DNA of 64,000 bases from a virus, in IMG/VR virus record IMGVR_UViG_3300042558_004148, positions 124,001 to 188,000 of that record; one strand, written 5' to 3'. The notes below the pieces were generated by a model that did not search any database, had not been told where the DNA came from, and saw only the letters and a list, made by a program, of their open reading frames with translations. The first letter of the stretch is position 1. Every line of letters starts with the position of its first letter. The translations under genes were made by a program, and so were the position numbers. This document shows, one piece after another, positions 15,901-26,409 of the stretch.

Positions 15901-18390
15901 ATGCTTGTAATTAAGAGAGATGGTTCGAAGGAGCCGGTGAGATTTGAAAAAGTTTCAAATAGAATAAAAAAAATGACTTACGGGTTAAATCCTGATTATG
16001 TAGATGCAACAGAAATCGCTCAGAAGGTGATATCAGGTATCTATGATGGTATAACAACACAAGAGCTTGATAACCTAGCTGCTGAAACTGCAGCATCATT
16101 AATACCGAAACATCCGGACTATTCGATATTGGCTTCAAGAATTGCAGTATCTAGGCTACATAAGGTAACTAAAAAGAAATTTTCTGAGACCATACATGAT
16201 CTTTATAATTATATAGATCCTGAAACTAATGAGCCAGCTGGATTAATTAATGATGAAACGTATAATGCCGTAATTAAATACAAGCAGAAATTCGACGGCG
16301 CTATTATACACGAGAGAGATTTTGATTTTGAGTATTTCGGATTTAAAACTTTAGAAAAAAGTTATTTATTGAAGATGTATGGTCAGGTGGCTGAAAGTCC
16401 ACAACATATGTATATGAGAGTTGCAGTAGGAATATGGGGAGATGATATTAAGAACGCACTTAAAACTTATGAGCTGTTATCAAATCATATGATGACACAT
16501 GCAACACCTACATTATTTAATGCCGGAACAAAGAAACCACAACTATCATCTTGTTTCCTTCTTATGATGTCGGATGACTCCATACCTGGTATTTATAAAA
16601 CATTAACTGATGTTGCTATAATTTCTCAAAATGCAGGTGGTATCGGATTAGCAATACACAACGTTAGAAGTACGGGTTCTTATATCAAAGGAACTAATGG
16701 TACATCGAATGGTATTGTTCCGATGCTTAAGGTATTTAACGAAACCGCTAGATATGTTGATCAGGGTGGAGGAAAAAGAAAGGGGTCATTTGCTATGTAC
16801 ATGGAGCCATGGCATGCTGATATTGAGGATTTCTTGGATCTTAGAAAAAATACAGGTAAGGAAGAGATTAGAGCTAGAGATTTATTCCTTGCACTTTGGA
16901 CACCTGACCTATTTATGAAAAGAGTTGAAGAGGATGGACAATGGTCATTGTTTTCTCCATCTGATGTTCAAGGTCTTTGGGAATTATATGGTGATGAATT
17001 CGAGGATGCCTATGTTAAATATGAGACTTCGGGAAAAGCTAGAAAAGTAATGAAAGCTAGAGAGCTTTGGAGTAAAATTATCGATGCTCAAACTGAAACC
17101 GGTACACCATATATGATGTACAAGGATGCAGCTAATAAAAAATCAAATCAGAAAAATTTAGGTACGATTAAAAGTTCTAATCTTTGTACTGAGATTCTTG
17201 AATATACTGATAAGGACGAACAGGCTGTTTGTAATTTGGCTTCCATCCCCGTTAATAAATTTTTAAGATCAACAGATAACAGAACAGCCAAAATAGCTAG
17301 AGGTAAATGTGAAGTTGATCATAAAGCATTATATGATGTTGCTTATCAAACAACGATGAATCTTAATAAGGTTATAGATGTTAACTATTACCCGACACCG
17401 GAAACAAAAAGATCTAATATGAGACATAGACCGATAGGTATCGGTATTCAGGGTCTTGCTGATCTCTTTGCTATTGTTGGTATTCCTTTTACCTCACCTG
17501 AGGCTAAAAGAATTAACGAGGAAATATTTGAAACAATTTATTTTGCTTCGATGACAGCTTCCATGGATCTTGCTAAGAAAGATGGTAAGTACGAAACTTT
17601 CGATGGCTCTCCATTAAGTAAAGGTGAATTCCAATTTAACTTATGGGGCTTCAACGATTCGGATCTTTCAGGAAGATGGGATTGGACCAAGCTAAGAAAA
17701 GATGTTATGAAAAACGGGGCTAGGAATTCATTGTTATTAGCACCTATGCCAACAGCATCCACAGCACAAATTATGGGTAACAACGAGGCATTTGAACCAT
17801 TTACATCAAATATCTATACAAGAAGAACATTAAGCGGTGAATTTGTTATTATAAATAAACACCTAGTTAAAGATCTGATTGCTTTAGATCTTTGGGGAGA
17901 AGATATGAAGAATATGATCATTTTACATAAGGGATCGGTTCAGAATATAGCGCAAATCCCTGAATCTATAAGAGAAACATATAAAACTGTTTGGGAGATA
18001 AGACAGAAAGATCTTATTGATATGTCTGCTGACAGAGGTAAATTTATATGTCAATCCCAATCACTTAATTTATTTATAGAGAATGTTAATTCTGCTAAAT
18101 TAACTGCAGCTCATTTCCATTCATGGAAGATTGGACTTAAAACGGGGATGTATTATCTAAGAACAAAATCAGCTGTTGATGCAATTGCTGGATTGGGTGT
18201 AGATTTATCTAAGGCTAAGACCACAACAAGTAACGAAGCAGCATCACAACAGAGAGAAATAGCAAAAGAATCTATCTCAGCATCAATTGGTATGTCTAGT
18301 GAGGAATTAAGTAGGGCAGCGGAGGAAGCTACCGCAGGGATTACATGCAGCTTAGATAATCCTGAGGATTGTGAAATGTGTGGATCATAA
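15901..18390 (+). CDS. nrdA: Ribonucleotide reductase class I, alpha subunit
   Basis: An 829-residue catalytic subunit. An ATP-cone is present at residues 1-90 ([17 protein letters not shown]). The active-site Cys in QLSSCFLL, the NLCTEI loop with Cys and Glu, the second redox Cys in [14 protein letters not shown] and [18 protein letters not shown] are intact, as is the C-terminal Cys pair ([14 protein letters not shown]) that shuttles electrons from a thioredoxin. A phage thioredoxin is encoded at 57.6 kb. The ATP-cone suggests normal dATP feedback control is retained. Adenylate kinase follows 15 bases after the stop. Confidence 0.95.
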   Translation: MLVIKRDGSKEPVRFEKVSNRIKKMTYGLNPDYVDATEIAQKVISGIYDGITTQELDNLAAETAASLIPKHPDYSILASRIAVSRLHKVTKKKFSETIHDLYNYIDPETNEPAGLINDETYNAVIKYKQKFDGAIIHERDFDFEYFGFKTLEKSYLLKMYGQVAESPQHMYMRVAVGIWGDDIKNALKTYELLSNHMMTHATPTLFNAGTKKPQLSSCFLLMMSDDSIPGIYKTLTDVAIISQNAGGIGLAIHNVRSTGSYIKGTNGTSNGIVPMLKVFNETARYVDQGGGKRKGSFAMYMEPWHADIEDFLDLRKNTGKEEIRARDLFLALWTPDLFMKRVEEDGQWSLFSPSDVQGLWELYGDEFEDAYVKYETSGKARKVMKARELWSKIIDAQTETGTPYMMYKDAANKKSNQKNLGTIKSSNLCTEILEYTDKDEQAVCNLASIPVNKFLRSTDNRTAKIARGKCEVDHKALYDVAYQTTMNLNKVIDVNYYPTPETKRSNMRHRPIGIGIQGLADLFAIVGIPFTSPEAKRINEEIFETIYFASMTASMDLAKKDGKYETFDGSPLSKGEFQFNLWGFNDSDLSGRWDWTKLRKDVMKNGARNSLLLAPMPTASTAQIMGNNEAFEPFTSNIYTRRTLSGEFVIINKHLVKDLIALDLWGEDMKNMIILHKGSVQNIAQIPESIRETYKTVWEIRQKDLIDMSADRGKFICQSQSLNLFIENVNSAKLTAAHFHSWKIGLKTGMYYLRTKSAVDAIAGLGVDLSKAKTTTSNEAASQQREIAKESISASIGMSSEELSRAAEEATAGITCSLDNPEDCEMCGS

Positions 18391-18405
18391 AAATAAATTA
18401 AACTA

Positions 18406-19035
18406 ATGGAATCTAAAATAAAAGCATTTAACGAATTTTTAAACGAAAGAGAACTTCCGGATAATCAGGGTAAAATCCTGGTTATTTTGGGAGCTCCCGG
18501 ATCAGGGAAGGGAACTCTATCAAAGGAACTAAATAAGGAATATGGTATACATCATATTTCAACCGGAGATCTTATTAGAAATTCAGACGATCCGGAATTA
18601 AAAAAAATAATATCAGGAGGCAACTTTATATCTGATGATATGATGGTAAAGATGCTAAGAGGTGAACTTAAAAAATTAGATCCTTCCAATGGAATTATTT
18701 TTGACGGATTTCCTAGAAATCTTAAGCAATCAAAAAAATTAGATTCAATCCTGGGAAAAATGGGGCTCGGTCTAAACCATGCCATATTTCTAGATCTGCC
18801 GGAGGATATCTCGAAGGAAAGAATTAGAGAAAGAGCTAAGAAGGAAAATAGAAAGGATGATGGTAGCGACGAGATAATAGATAAGAGATTCGAGGAATAT
18901 AATGATAAAACTTTACCTTTGTTGGACTTCTATAAGAAGAGCAGAAAATTAATTACAATAGATGCTAACACCGGGAGAGAAGGAGTCTTAAAATCAGTAG
19001 CTAAAAAACTAGGACTTAAAAAGCCAAAAAAATAA
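18406..19035 (+). CDS. adk: Tagged adenylate kinase
   Basis: A 209-residue protein. After a 22-residue N-terminal extension (MESKIKAFNEFLNERE, the shared peptide) comes a complete adenylate kinase: P-loop LGAPGSGKGTLS, the AMP-binding STGDLIR, FDGFPRNLKQ and the lid-proximal RIRERAKKE, ending KRFEEYNDKT. It interconverts ATP+AMP and 2 ADP. The lid is short, without a zinc finger. The extension is not part of the kinase fold, which is the best single argument that the peptide is a targeting tag. It is the last recognisable nucleotide gene of the nrd operon. Confidence 0.9.
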   Translation: MESKIKAFNEFLNERELPDNQGKILVILGAPGSGKGTLSKELNKEYGIHHISTGDLIRNSDDPELKKIISGGNFISDDMMVKMLRGELKKLDPSNGIIFDGFPRNLKQSKKLDSILGKMGLGLNHAIFLDLPEDISKERIRERAKKENRKDDGSDEIIDKRFEEYNDKTLPLLDFYKKSRKLITIDANTGREGVLKSVAKKLGLKKPKK

Positions 19036-19039
19036 TTAT

Positions 19040-19684
19040 ATGAGAGATACTAGCGAAAAATTTGTTAGATCTCTTAAAGAGAAATTAGAAAAAAATAAAA
19101 ATCTGGAGAAGCTAAGGAGAAATATACTTGGAGATTCTCTGGATTTTATTTCTTATATGATAAGGAATTCTAATGATATCGAAATAAGAGAAATAAGAAA
19201 TTACGAAACCAGCGAGATATCATGTTTAATAAACCTATATAGTGATTCCGATGATTTAATATCATCCATCAGCAATATGCTATTATCCAAAAATCTTAGC
19301 TATAAGAAAAAGGAATTAAATCAGAAGAAAAGCCTATTTTTAGTTAATCTGGGGGAGAATATAATATCATCCGGTAAAAAAGATAATTGGTGCTTCCTTG
19401 AATTTGACTTTAAGGGAAAACATATATTTGATGTCAAGATAACTATAATGGATGATCCATTATCATATTCAATATACGATAAAAATTATTTTAGAGTTGA
19501 TTTTTGGATTTGCGAGGATCTCGACATTAAAAAATATGATATACAATTAAGATCAGCAAACAGGGATAAAAATAAATTAATAGTTCATATAGAACCAAAT
19601 TATAAAGCAACCCTATTTTTTGATGGCGTTGGTGAAATTGAGAAAATAAATATTTCCAAGAAAAAGGGAGAAAAAATAAACTAA
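19040..19684 (+). CDS. Protein of unknown function
   Basis: A 214-residue protein starting five bases after adenylate kinase. The N-terminal third is helical and charged, the rest beta-rich (WCFLEFDFKGKHIFDVKITI, RVDFWICEDL). Very rich in Lys, Asn and Ile, with no signal peptide, membrane segment or known motif. Probably co-transcribed with nrdAB and adk. Confidence 0.55.
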   Translation: MRDTSEKFVRSLKEKLEKNKNLEKLRRNILGDSLDFISYMIRNSNDIEIREIRNYETSEISCLINLYSDSDDLISSISNMLLSKNLSYKKKELNQKKSLFLVNLGENIISSGKKDNWCFLEFDFKGKHIFDVKITIMDDPLSYSIYDKNYFRVDFWICEDLDIKKYDIQLRSANRDKNKLIVHIEPNYKATLFFDGVGEIEKINISKKKGEKIN

Positions 19685-19711
19685 GACACTATAACTACTA
19701 AATTATAATCA

Positions 19712-20986
19712 ATGACAAACAATAAGAATAAAAAGAAGCAATCTATGCCGATTAAGATGTCGGTTCCTATGAACATTCTACCCAAATCAAATCTGAAGCA
19801 AACAATATCATTATGTTTGGTTATGATTGTGAAAGACGAGGAAGACACCATGGAAAGGTGTTTGAAGGCTGTTGCACCTTATATAAAATATTGGGTAATA
19901 GTTGACACCGGATCAACTGACAAGACGAAGGAAGTTATTAAAACCACGATGGATTCGTTGGGTATTGAAGGGGAATTGCACGAGAGACCATGGGTAAACT
20001 TTGAGGTAAATAGAACTGAAAGTTTAAATTTGGCTAAAGATAAGTGTGACTATAGATGGATAATCGATGCGGATGATACTTTTTTTCCTGATACACCAGG
20101 AGTAAATCCATTTGCTGGATTGGACACACAAGCGGATTGCTATCAGCTTCTATATAAACTAAATGCTCTACAATATAACAGAGCACAGATAGTCAGATCA
20201 AACCAGAATTGGGTGTATCGAGGGGTTCTTCATGAGTATCTATTTCTTGATGAAGATAAGAAGGAAGTTCTGCAGTCTCCAATAAGAGGATGCCACGTTA
20301 TTGCTGATATTTCTCCACTTAAAAGAGCTGGTTCACTAGAGGAAAAATATTCAAATGATGCCAAGATATTGGAAGAAGCATTGATAAAAGAGCCGGGTAA
20401 CGAAAGATATATGTTTTATTTAGCACAGAGTTATAGAGATTCTGAACAGCTAGATAAAGCTATAGAAGCATATCAGAAGAGAATAGATATGGGTGGATGG
20501 GAAGAAGAGGTTTACTATTCCAAATATATGATAGCCAAGATAAGCGAGAAAAAGGGTAAACCAGATAACGAGCTTTCAGAATTATATTCCAAAGCATGGG
20601 AATATAGGCCATCCAGATTAGAGTGTGTTTTCCATACCATGAGAAAGCTTAGAGATCAGGGAAGACATCTTGTTGCATTTGCTTATGGTGATGTAGCTAT
20701 AAAAACTAAAGGAACATCGGATATTCTTTTTATTGAGCCTGAAATTTGGCAATGGAGACTTTTGGATGAATATTCACTGGCTGCTTATTATATAGGTAAC
20801 CCAGAAATTGCTATGGAAAAAACATCAGCTATTTTAAGTGCTCCTTTCTTTAAGGATATAGCACCAGCTGAACAAGCTAGGCTTAAGAAAAATATGGATT
20901 TCTATAAGAAAGGATCGGAGGAAAAATCCAAAAAGCTACAGATGATGCAACAGATGCAAAAAGCACAGGATAGCAGAAAGGTATAG
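19712..20986 (+). CDS. Family 2 glycosyltransferase with TPR-like C-terminus
   Basis: A 424-residue protein. Residues about 28-150 form a GT-A fold: SLCLVMIVKDEEDTMERCL, VDTGSTDKTKEVI and DADDTFFPD, the D-x-D that holds a metal-bound nucleotide sugar. From about 205 a helical repeat region resembles TPR units (NERYMFYLAQSYRDSEQLDKAIEAY). Acceptor unknown: host surface glycans or modified phage bases are both possible. The latter is attractive because a dCMP-hydroxymethylase-like gene is present, but the TPR layout is more typical of protein or glycan transferases. Confidence 0.75.
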   Translation: MTNNKNKKKQSMPIKMSVPMNILPKSNLKQTISLCLVMIVKDEEDTMERCLKAVAPYIKYWVIVDTGSTDKTKEVIKTTMDSLGIEGELHERPWVNFEVNRTESLNLAKDKCDYRWIIDADDTFFPDTPGVNPFAGLDTQADCYQLLYKLNALQYNRAQIVRSNQNWVYRGVLHEYLFLDEDKKEVLQSPIRGCHVIADISPLKRAGSLEEKYSNDAKILEEALIKEPGNERYMFYLAQSYRDSEQLDKAIEAYQKRIDMGGWEEEVYYSKYMIAKISEKKGKPDNELSELYSKAWEYRPSRLECVFHTMRKLRDQGRHLVAFAYGDVAIKTKGTSDILFIEPEIWQWRLLDEYSLAAYYIGNPEIAMEKTSAILSAPFFKDIAPAEQARLKKNMDFYKKGSEEKSKKLQMMQQMQKAQDSRKV

Positions 20987-20987
20987 T

Positions 20988-20995
20988 GATATATA
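20988..20995 (+). promoter_or_regulatory. GATATATA-class promoter candidate
   Basis: GATATATA 22 bases before the ATG of a tagged gene at 21018. Confidence 0.5.
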
Positions 20996-21017
20996 GAGAA
21001 AATAATTAGAAAGTAAA

Positions 21018-21569
21018 ATGAAACATCTTTTAGAATTTGATTCTTATTCTCCTATGGATGAAGCCGAGGTAAAAGCAGGAGTTCCAGTATATAACGAGGA
21101 TGAGTTCAATAAAAATACCAGTGCTAAACCAGCTATGGTCGTTAAAGTTCCTGAAATTATATCAGTTTTAAATAAATTTATTGCTGATCAGGAAAGTGGT
21201 GAAGTTGAAAAAATCGTAGTTCTAGCTGAGATTCCATCGCAAGGTAAAAATGCACCTAAGTATGTTCTTGATGATGCAGCAGCTGAAAGAGAAAGACAAA
21301 TACAAAGAAAAACCGCTATCTACGGAAGTAGAACGGAGAGATCTGATAGACCTGAAGACGACGAGCAAACAGATGCAATCAACATATTTGTTGATTCCGA
21401 GTTTATAGTAAAGGGAGTTATTAATAAATTAGGTAAAGATTATATTTTAGGTATCCCAGAATCTAAGAAAAAGAAAGCTGAATCTAGTAAAGAAATGATG
21501 GACTATTACACTGTTGAAATTGAACCTAGACAAGTATTTGAAATATTCTTCTCTCCTAAGGGAATGTAA
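21018..21569 (+). CDS. Tagged protein of unknown function
   Basis: A 183-residue protein beginning MKHLLEFDSYSPMDEAE, matching the shared peptide (F-x-x-Y then E). The rest alternates beta strands (KIVVLAEIPSQ) with a charged Arg/Glu-rich loop and ends in VEIEPRQVFEIFFSPKGM. It has its own GATATATA box and terminator, so it is a single-gene unit. Not recognised; internal virion protein is inferred. Confidence 0.6.
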   Translation: MKHLLEFDSYSPMDEAEVKAGVPVYNEDEFNKNTSAKPAMVVKVPEIISVLNKFIADQESGEVEKIVVLAEIPSQGKNAPKYVLDDAAAERERQIQRKTAIYGSRTERSDRPEDDEQTDAINIFVDSEFIVKGVINKLGKDYILGIPESKKKKAESSKEMMDYYTVEIEPRQVFEIFFSPKGM

Positions 21570-21590
21570 TAAAAATCAACAATATAACGA

Positions 21591-21624
21591 AATCCCCAAT
21601 AATTTTTTATTATTGGGGATTTTT
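21591..21624 (+). terminator. Rho-independent terminator
   Basis: AATCCCCAATAA pairs perfectly with TTATTGGGGATT around a 7-base loop, followed by T residues. Confidence 0.85.
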
Positions 21625-21677
21625 ATTGAAATTAAATTGTGTAGGTGTGATATAAAATTAAAGTAAATTTCATATAC

Positions 21678-23459
21678 ATGAGCAAAGTTAATAAATCAAT
21701 AGAGGTTCTTACTGATTTCGAGCATATTATTAAGAGACCGACTATGTACGTCGGTTCGGTTAAAAAAAGCGACGAAGTGCTTCCTATTATAGGGGATGGC
21801 TTTATAAAATCAGTCACCAAGGAGCACTCCATAGGTATGTATAAACTCTTCGATGAGGTTTTTGCAAACTCGGTTGATGAGGCCAAGAGAATGCAATCAC
21901 CGATGAAGAAGATTACTGTTGAGATTAATAGCAAGGAAAATATGATGTCCATAACCGATTCGGGTGACGGATTTACTAATGGTTCAGTTATTAATAAGAA
22001 GAGTAAATTAAGCAATATAGAAACTGCGGTATCTATGCTTAGAGCTGGTTCTAATTTCGACAACGATTCAATAGACGAATCAATTGTCGGAACCAATGGT
22101 ATGGGAGTCAGTTTGGTTAACGCTTTATCTGTAATGTTTGAGATTGAAACTACAAACAGTAATGAAACCTATACGCAAACTTGGAAAAATTTTATAGCTT
22201 CCAAAGCAGATGTAAAAAGTAAGGTGAAGAGTAAGTCTACTGGTACTAGAGTTACCTTTATACCAAATGGATCGGTGTTTGATAAGTCCCAATGGGACTA
22301 TTCGACAATAAAATCATATCTCTGTCTGAAAAAGAGAGTATTGGAGTCGGAAGAAAAAACATCCAATCTGAAGATAGAATTTATATGGGATGGTAAGACT
22401 GAATTAGTTCAATCAGGTTTAAATCCTGATTGGTCAGCAAAAACTCCGATAGGCGAGCTTCTTATATGGGAGAAGAAACAGGACTCCGGCTCATTCTCTT
22501 TTGTTAATAGTGCTATATGTACTGGTATACATCAAAAGATCGTATACGATAAAATAAACAATGAATTGGACGATTCATTGGGGCATCACTTCTACGACAG
22601 CTTACTTATATTAAATCTTTCACCAAAGATAGTTAGATTCGGAGATCAGAATAAAACAAAATTTGTTTCCAAGAGAGAGGAAGTCGAACCAACGATAATA
22701 AGAAACTTTGATTCTCAACTTAATAAATTTTTTAGAAGTGAAACTTTTAAAAAAATTAAGAAAGCGGTAGATGATAGAAAAAAAGATACAGCACTAAAAA
22801 AAATTAGGAAAGAAAAAAAATCAATTAAGATAAAACATTCCAATAAATATTTTCCACCAACCTCGGGAAAAGCGGAAAATTTATTTATAGTTGAGGGACT
22901 AAGTGCGATGGGATCAATCTTACAAAAAAGAGATTCTAAGAAGGATGGTGTTTATGCGCTTAAAGGTAAAATTAAGAATGCCAGAAGTCTTGGGGATCTT
23001 TCTGATAACAGGGAGATTTTGGAACTTATGCAAATCTTAAATCTTGATCCTGAAGGTCCCGCATTAAATTGTCCATTCGATAAAGTTGTTATTGCAACGG
23101 ACCAGGATCCAGACGGAGCACATATAACATCCTTGTTAATAAATCTTTTCTATTCCTGGTTTCCCTGGATGGTTAAGCAAGGGAGAATACATTTCCTTGA
23201 AACCCCTCTGGTAACTGTTGGCGATAGAACTAAGAAATATTATTATTCATTAGACGAATTTAAGAAAGCTTCCAATAGAGGAGGAGCGGTTAGATACCTT
23301 AAGGGACTTGGTTCTCTTTCGATGGATGACTGGGATTATGTAATGAAAAACAAAAGAATAATAGCGCTGAAGGAGGATACACATACAAAGAAAAATCTGG
23401 AGATGGCCTTTGGTAAATCCGCGCAAGAAAGGAAAAAATGGTTAAGTAACCCATTATAA
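21678..23459 (+). CDS. 39: Type II DNA topoisomerase, ATPase/TOPRIM subunit (T4 gp39/gp60-like)
   Basis: A 593-residue GyrB/ParE-type subunit. GHKL ATPase motifs are present: DEVFANSVDEA (N-box), ITDSGDGF (G1) and GTNGMGVSLVNALS (G3). The TOPRIM domain follows with NLFIVEGLSAMGSIL (catalytic Glu; the usual EGDSA is EGLSA), IATDQDPDGAHITSLL (D-x-D-x-D) and a C-terminal part with KGLGSLSMDDW. In T4 this region is split into gp39 and gp60; here it is one chain. The partner breakage subunit is encoded at 26410. It relieves torsional stress at phage replication forks. Confidence 0.92.
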   Translation: MSKVNKSIEVLTDFEHIIKRPTMYVGSVKKSDEVLPIIGDGFIKSVTKEHSIGMYKLFDEVFANSVDEAKRMQSPMKKITVEINSKENMMSITDSGDGFTNGSVINKKSKLSNIETAVSMLRAGSNFDNDSIDESIVGTNGMGVSLVNALSVMFEIETTNSNETYTQTWKNFIASKADVKSKVKSKSTGTRVTFIPNGSVFDKSQWDYSTIKSYLCLKKRVLESEEKTSNLKIEFIWDGKTELVQSGLNPDWSAKTPIGELLIWEKKQDSGSFSFVNSAICTGIHQKIVYDKINNELDDSLGHHFYDSLLILNLSPKIVRFGDQNKTKFVSKREEVEPTIIRNFDSQLNKFFRSETFKKIKKAVDDRKKDTALKKIRKEKKSIKIKHSNKYFPPTSGKAENLFIVEGLSAMGSILQKRDSKKDGVYALKGKIKNARSLGDLSDNREILELMQILNLDPEGPALNCPFDKVVIATDQDPDGAHITSLLINLFYSWFPWMVKQGRIHFLETPLVTVGDRTKKYYYSLDEFKKASNRGGAVRYLKGLGSLSMDDWDYVMKNKRIIALKEDTHTKKNLEMAFGKSAQERKKWLSNPL

Positions 23460-23466
23460 TTTTTCA

Positions 23467-23490
23467 TTCCGCATTAATTTATTAATCTTG
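23467..23490 (+). promoter_or_regulatory. Host-type promoter, degenerate -7 box
   Basis: A 16-base spacer starting TTCCG, then TAATCTTG (one mismatch to TAnnTTTG), preceded by a T-rich stretch. The CG is at the same place as in the other promoters of this class. It serves the UV endonuclease gene 16 bases further on. Confidence 0.5.
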
Positions 23491-23505
23491 TAAAAAAAAT
23501 AAGAT

Positions 23506-24420
23506 ATGGATAGAAAGTATGGTTACTGCTGTATAAACATGACTCTAGCTGAAAGCAAGGAGAAAGTTACCACCAATAGAGGAATGGTCAAAAAAACATT
23601 TTTGGAGAGAGGAATAGATTATGTTTCTGATCTTGCTCTTTTAAATGTCAGAGATCTAAAAAAAATTATTGAATGGAACCATTCTAATTCTATATTCATG
23701 TACAGGATGTCCAGTGACATATTCCCGTGGTGCTCAGAATATGAAATATCCGAATTAAAGGATTATCCGGAGATCAAAGATATTCTTAAGGAATGCGGTG
23801 ATCTTGCTAAGAAATTTGATCAGAGAATAACTTTTCACCCATCACCATATGGTGTGCTTGCATCTGAAAGACCAGACGTTGTAATAAAAGCAATTAAGGA
23901 ATTATCGCAGCATGGTGAAATAATGGATATGATGGGTCTGGATAGATCCGTTTATTATCCTATAAACATCCACGTAAATACAACGAAACCAGATAAGGAA
24001 AGCGCAGCTAATAGATTCTGTGATAATTTTTCGTTATTGCCAGATTCTGTTAAGAGTAGACTTGTCGTGGAAGTTGACGATAAAAAATCCCAGTATACAT
24101 CGGTGGATCTATTTAATATGGTCCATTCGAAAATAGGAATACCTGTTACTTTCGATTATCTACACAATGAATGTAATAAACCAGATAATATGACGGAAGC
24201 CCAATCTTTATCTGTTTGTTTATCCACATGGCCGGAGGGTATACCAGCAATAACACACTACTCCGATTCAAGAAGATTAAACGAGGATTCTACAGCCAGA
24301 GAGGTTGCACATTCTGATTGGATTTGGAAAGCACCCGAAACATACGGATTAAACTTTGATATAGAGTTTGAAGTAAAGATGAAAGAAAGGGCTTTATTAA
24401 AATACCTAAATCAAATATAA
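23506..24420 (+). CDS. uvsE: UV damage endonuclease (UvdE/UVDE)
   Basis: A 304-residue TIM-barrel endonuclease. Family hallmarks run the full length: GYCCINMTL at the N-terminus, SNSIFMYRMSSDIFPW, RITFHPSPYGVLAS, NIHVNTTKPDK, RLVVEVDDKK, TFDYLHNE and THYSDSRR...AHSDWIW, which supply the metal-binding His, Glu and Asp residues. It nicks DNA 5' to UV photoproducts and abasic sites. T4 uses the unrelated DenV for this job. It sits between the topoisomerase subunit genes. Confidence 0.93.
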   Translation: MDRKYGYCCINMTLAESKEKVTTNRGMVKKTFLERGIDYVSDLALLNVRDLKKIIEWNHSNSIFMYRMSSDIFPWCSEYEISELKDYPEIKDILKECGDLAKKFDQRITFHPSPYGVLASERPDVVIKAIKELSQHGEIMDMMGLDRSVYYPINIHVNTTKPDKESAANRFCDNFSLLPDSVKSRLVVEVDDKKSQYTSVDLFNMVHSKIGIPVTFDYLHNECNKPDNMTEAQSLSVCLSTWPEGIPAITHYSDSRRLNEDSTAREVAHSDWIWKAPETYGLNFDIEFEVKMKERALLKYLNQI

Positions 24421-24425
24421 TTTTT

Positions 24426-24656
24426 ATGAAAAATAGTCAAGAGATAGAAGATTTCGAATCGCTACTAGCATCACAGGAAAATTCAAATATTAAATATAAC
24501 GTTGATACAGATATGGAGTCATTGGTTAAATATGACTACCTGATCGAAGTTTACGGTAAAGATTTGGTTGACTCCGTGGTTTATAAGAAGAATGATTTAT
24601 TTGATCCTGAATATTATAAGACTGTATTACTGGAATTAGAAAATAGAGGAATGTAA
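24426..24656 (+). CDS. Small acidic protein of unknown function
   Basis: A 76-residue acidic protein starting five bases after uvsE. N-terminus MKNSQEIEDFESLLASQENS only loosely recalls the shared tag. The remainder is helical (LIEVYGKDLVDSVVYKK). It overlaps the next start by one base. Not recognised. Confidence 0.5.
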   Translation: MKNSQEIEDFESLLASQENSNIKYNVDTDMESLVKYDYLIEVYGKDLVDSVVYKKNDLFDPEYYKTVLLELENRGM

Positions 24657-25018
24657 TGTTTAAGGAGGAAGATAATAATCTAGAAAGTGGATATCCCATA
24701 GATAAACATCCACAGTATTCTATATTAAGAAAGCATATAGAAAGATCCGTACAAGATCTATTTTTAATTTCACTAAGAAATCAAAATAGTGATATTTTTT
24801 ATGTTTTCGAAAAAGAAGAACAGATAGATGCATTTCTTGAAAGAATGCTTAAGTATTGGGAAAAATACGAGAAGTACGAAACTTGCCAGGAAATAGTTAA
24901 GCTTGGGAAGAAGTTGAAGAAGAAGTGGAAAACCAGAGAATCAAATCCGGAAACAGCCGGCGAGATAAGAATAAAAGATATATTTAGATCAACATTTGAT
25001 GACGAAAGATTACTATAG
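24656..25018 (+). CDS. Small protein of the E-x-Y-E-x-C family
   Basis: A 120-residue helical protein. Near the end, [18 protein letters not shown] matches the motif E-x-Y-E-K-C-x-x-I/L found in three tandem small genes at 39.2-39.9 kb, so it is a fourth, diverged paralogue. It overlaps the dnaJ start by about 20 bases. Function unknown. Confidence 0.5.
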   Translation: MFKEEDNNLESGYPIDKHPQYSILRKHIERSVQDLFLISLRNQNSDIFYVFEKEEQIDAFLERMLKYWEKYEKYETCQEIVKLGKKLKKKWKTRESNPETAGEIRIKDIFRSTFDDERLL

Positions 25019-26018
25019 AATATTAGATGTATCTAAAGATGCTACAGCGGATGATATAAAAAAGGCATATCGTAAATTAGCTATCAAGTACCACCCAGAT
25101 AAAACTGGGAATGATAAGGTGGCGGAAGAAAAATTTAAGGAGATATCGGAAGCCTATGAGATATTATCCGACCCAGCAAAAAGATCGTCTCACGACAGAC
25201 CACCATTCAGTGGATTCTGGGACGGAAGTAATCCATACCAGACTGGTGATTTTTCATCATTCTTTACGGCACAGCAAAGACAGAGCGAACCAAGGGTACA
25301 TAAGGGTAGAAACATTAGCATTTATGTTTCTGTTACTCTGGAGGAAATGATGACGGGAACTAGCAAAAAAGTAAAGATAACAAGGAAGACTCAATGTAGG
25401 GATTGCTCCGGAACCGGCGCAGAAAATGCGGATCTACAAAAATGTAATGAATGTGGTGGTATAGGTAAGGTTAATAGAACTGTACATCATGCATTCGGTG
25501 AGGTTGTTATGCAGGAAGACTGTAAATATTGCTATGGCTCGGGAACAAGGTCTAAATCGAATTGTAAATCATGCTTTGGTTCTGGTACAATAAGGAGAGA
25601 AGAGGAGATTGACGTAAACATACCGAAGGGATCTATTTCCGGAGTCTCTTATTTAATAGTCGGTAAAGGAGACTGGGAAAAATCTCCATCCAACCCAGGT
25701 GATTTGGTAATAAACGTAGAGGAATATTTACATCCGATTTATACCAGGGATGGCATAAATCTAATTCACGAAAAAAAGGTTTCTTTTAAGGATCTTTGCG
25801 TTGGAATAGAAGCTGAAATTCCTAACTTAAAAGGATCCAATTGGAGAATAAAAATACCTGCAGGATCTTCTCCTGGTAGGCTATTCAGATTACCTGGAAA
25901 GGGAATACCCGAATTTAATGGATTTGGTAGCGGTGATATACTCGTTAAATTAAACCTAAATGTTCCTAAGGATCTCACCGAGGAACAAATAGAAGCATTA
26001 GAAAACTTTAAAGATTAA
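24999..26018 (+). CDS. dnaJ: DnaJ-type co-chaperone
   Basis: A 339-residue full-length type I J protein starting at ATG 24999 ([11 protein letters not shown]). The J domain has YHPDKTGND with the HPD tripeptide that stimulates DnaK. It is followed by a shortened Gly/Phe-like linker, four CxxCxGxG zinc repeats ([32 protein letters not shown]) and a C-terminal substrate-binding domain. No dnaK is visible, so it must work with host DnaK, perhaps redirecting it to phage proteins as lambda P/DnaJ systems do for replication. Confidence 0.93.
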   Translation: MTKDYYRILDVSKDATADDIKKAYRKLAIKYHPDKTGNDKVAEEKFKEISEAYEILSDPAKRSSHDRPPFSGFWDGSNPYQTGDFSSFFTAQQRQSEPRVHKGRNISIYVSVTLEEMMTGTSKKVKITRKTQCRDCSGTGAENADLQKCNECGGIGKVNRTVHHAFGEVVMQEDCKYCYGSGTRSKSNCKSCFGSGTIRREEEIDVNIPKGSISGVSYLIVGKGDWEKSPSNPGDLVINVEEYLHPIYTRDGINLIHEKKVSFKDLCVGIEAEIPNLKGSNWRIKIPAGSSPGRLFRLPGKGIPEFNGFGSGDILVKLNLNVPKDLTEEQIEALENFKD

Positions 26019-26021
26019 AAT

Positions 26022-26333
26022 ATGGAAATGATATTATTATTCCTTTTTATAGGATGGACCTTTGCAACTACCATAGTTAATGGATCTATTTTTGATAGAA
26101 TTAGAAATTGGCTGCTAGTTAGAATTCCGCTATTAGGTAAACTTTTTTCTTGCATAAGATGCCTTAGTTTCTGGACTGGATTATTCATATTTGGTATGCT
26201 TACCAAATATGACTATATACACGAAATTTTTGGACTGCCATTATATTTCAATTTTATAATATATCCATTTATACAGAGTGGGGTTTCAGTAATTATCGAA
26301 TCATTCGTTATATTTCTTAGAAAATCAAATTAA
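26022..26333 (+). CDS. Small membrane protein, DUF1360-like
   Basis: A 103-residue protein with about three hydrophobic segments: residues 3-20, 46-62 and 73-95. A CIRCLSFWTG motif lies at the start of the second, as in DUF1360 inner-membrane proteins (C-x-x-C followed by F-W). No enzymatic role is known for the family. It follows dnaJ by three bases and precedes the topoisomerase A-type subunit. Confidence 0.55.
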   Translation: MEMILLFLFIGWTFATTIVNGSIFDRIRNWLLVRIPLLGKLFSCIRCLSFWTGLFIFGMLTKYDYIHEIFGLPLYFNFIIYPFIQSGVSVIIESFVIFLRKSN

Positions 26334-26409
26334 AATTAGTGTAGATGTGGAAATAAAGACCATAGCAGCACTATAAATTAGAAATCATATAAAACCAAGT
26401 ACAAGCAAG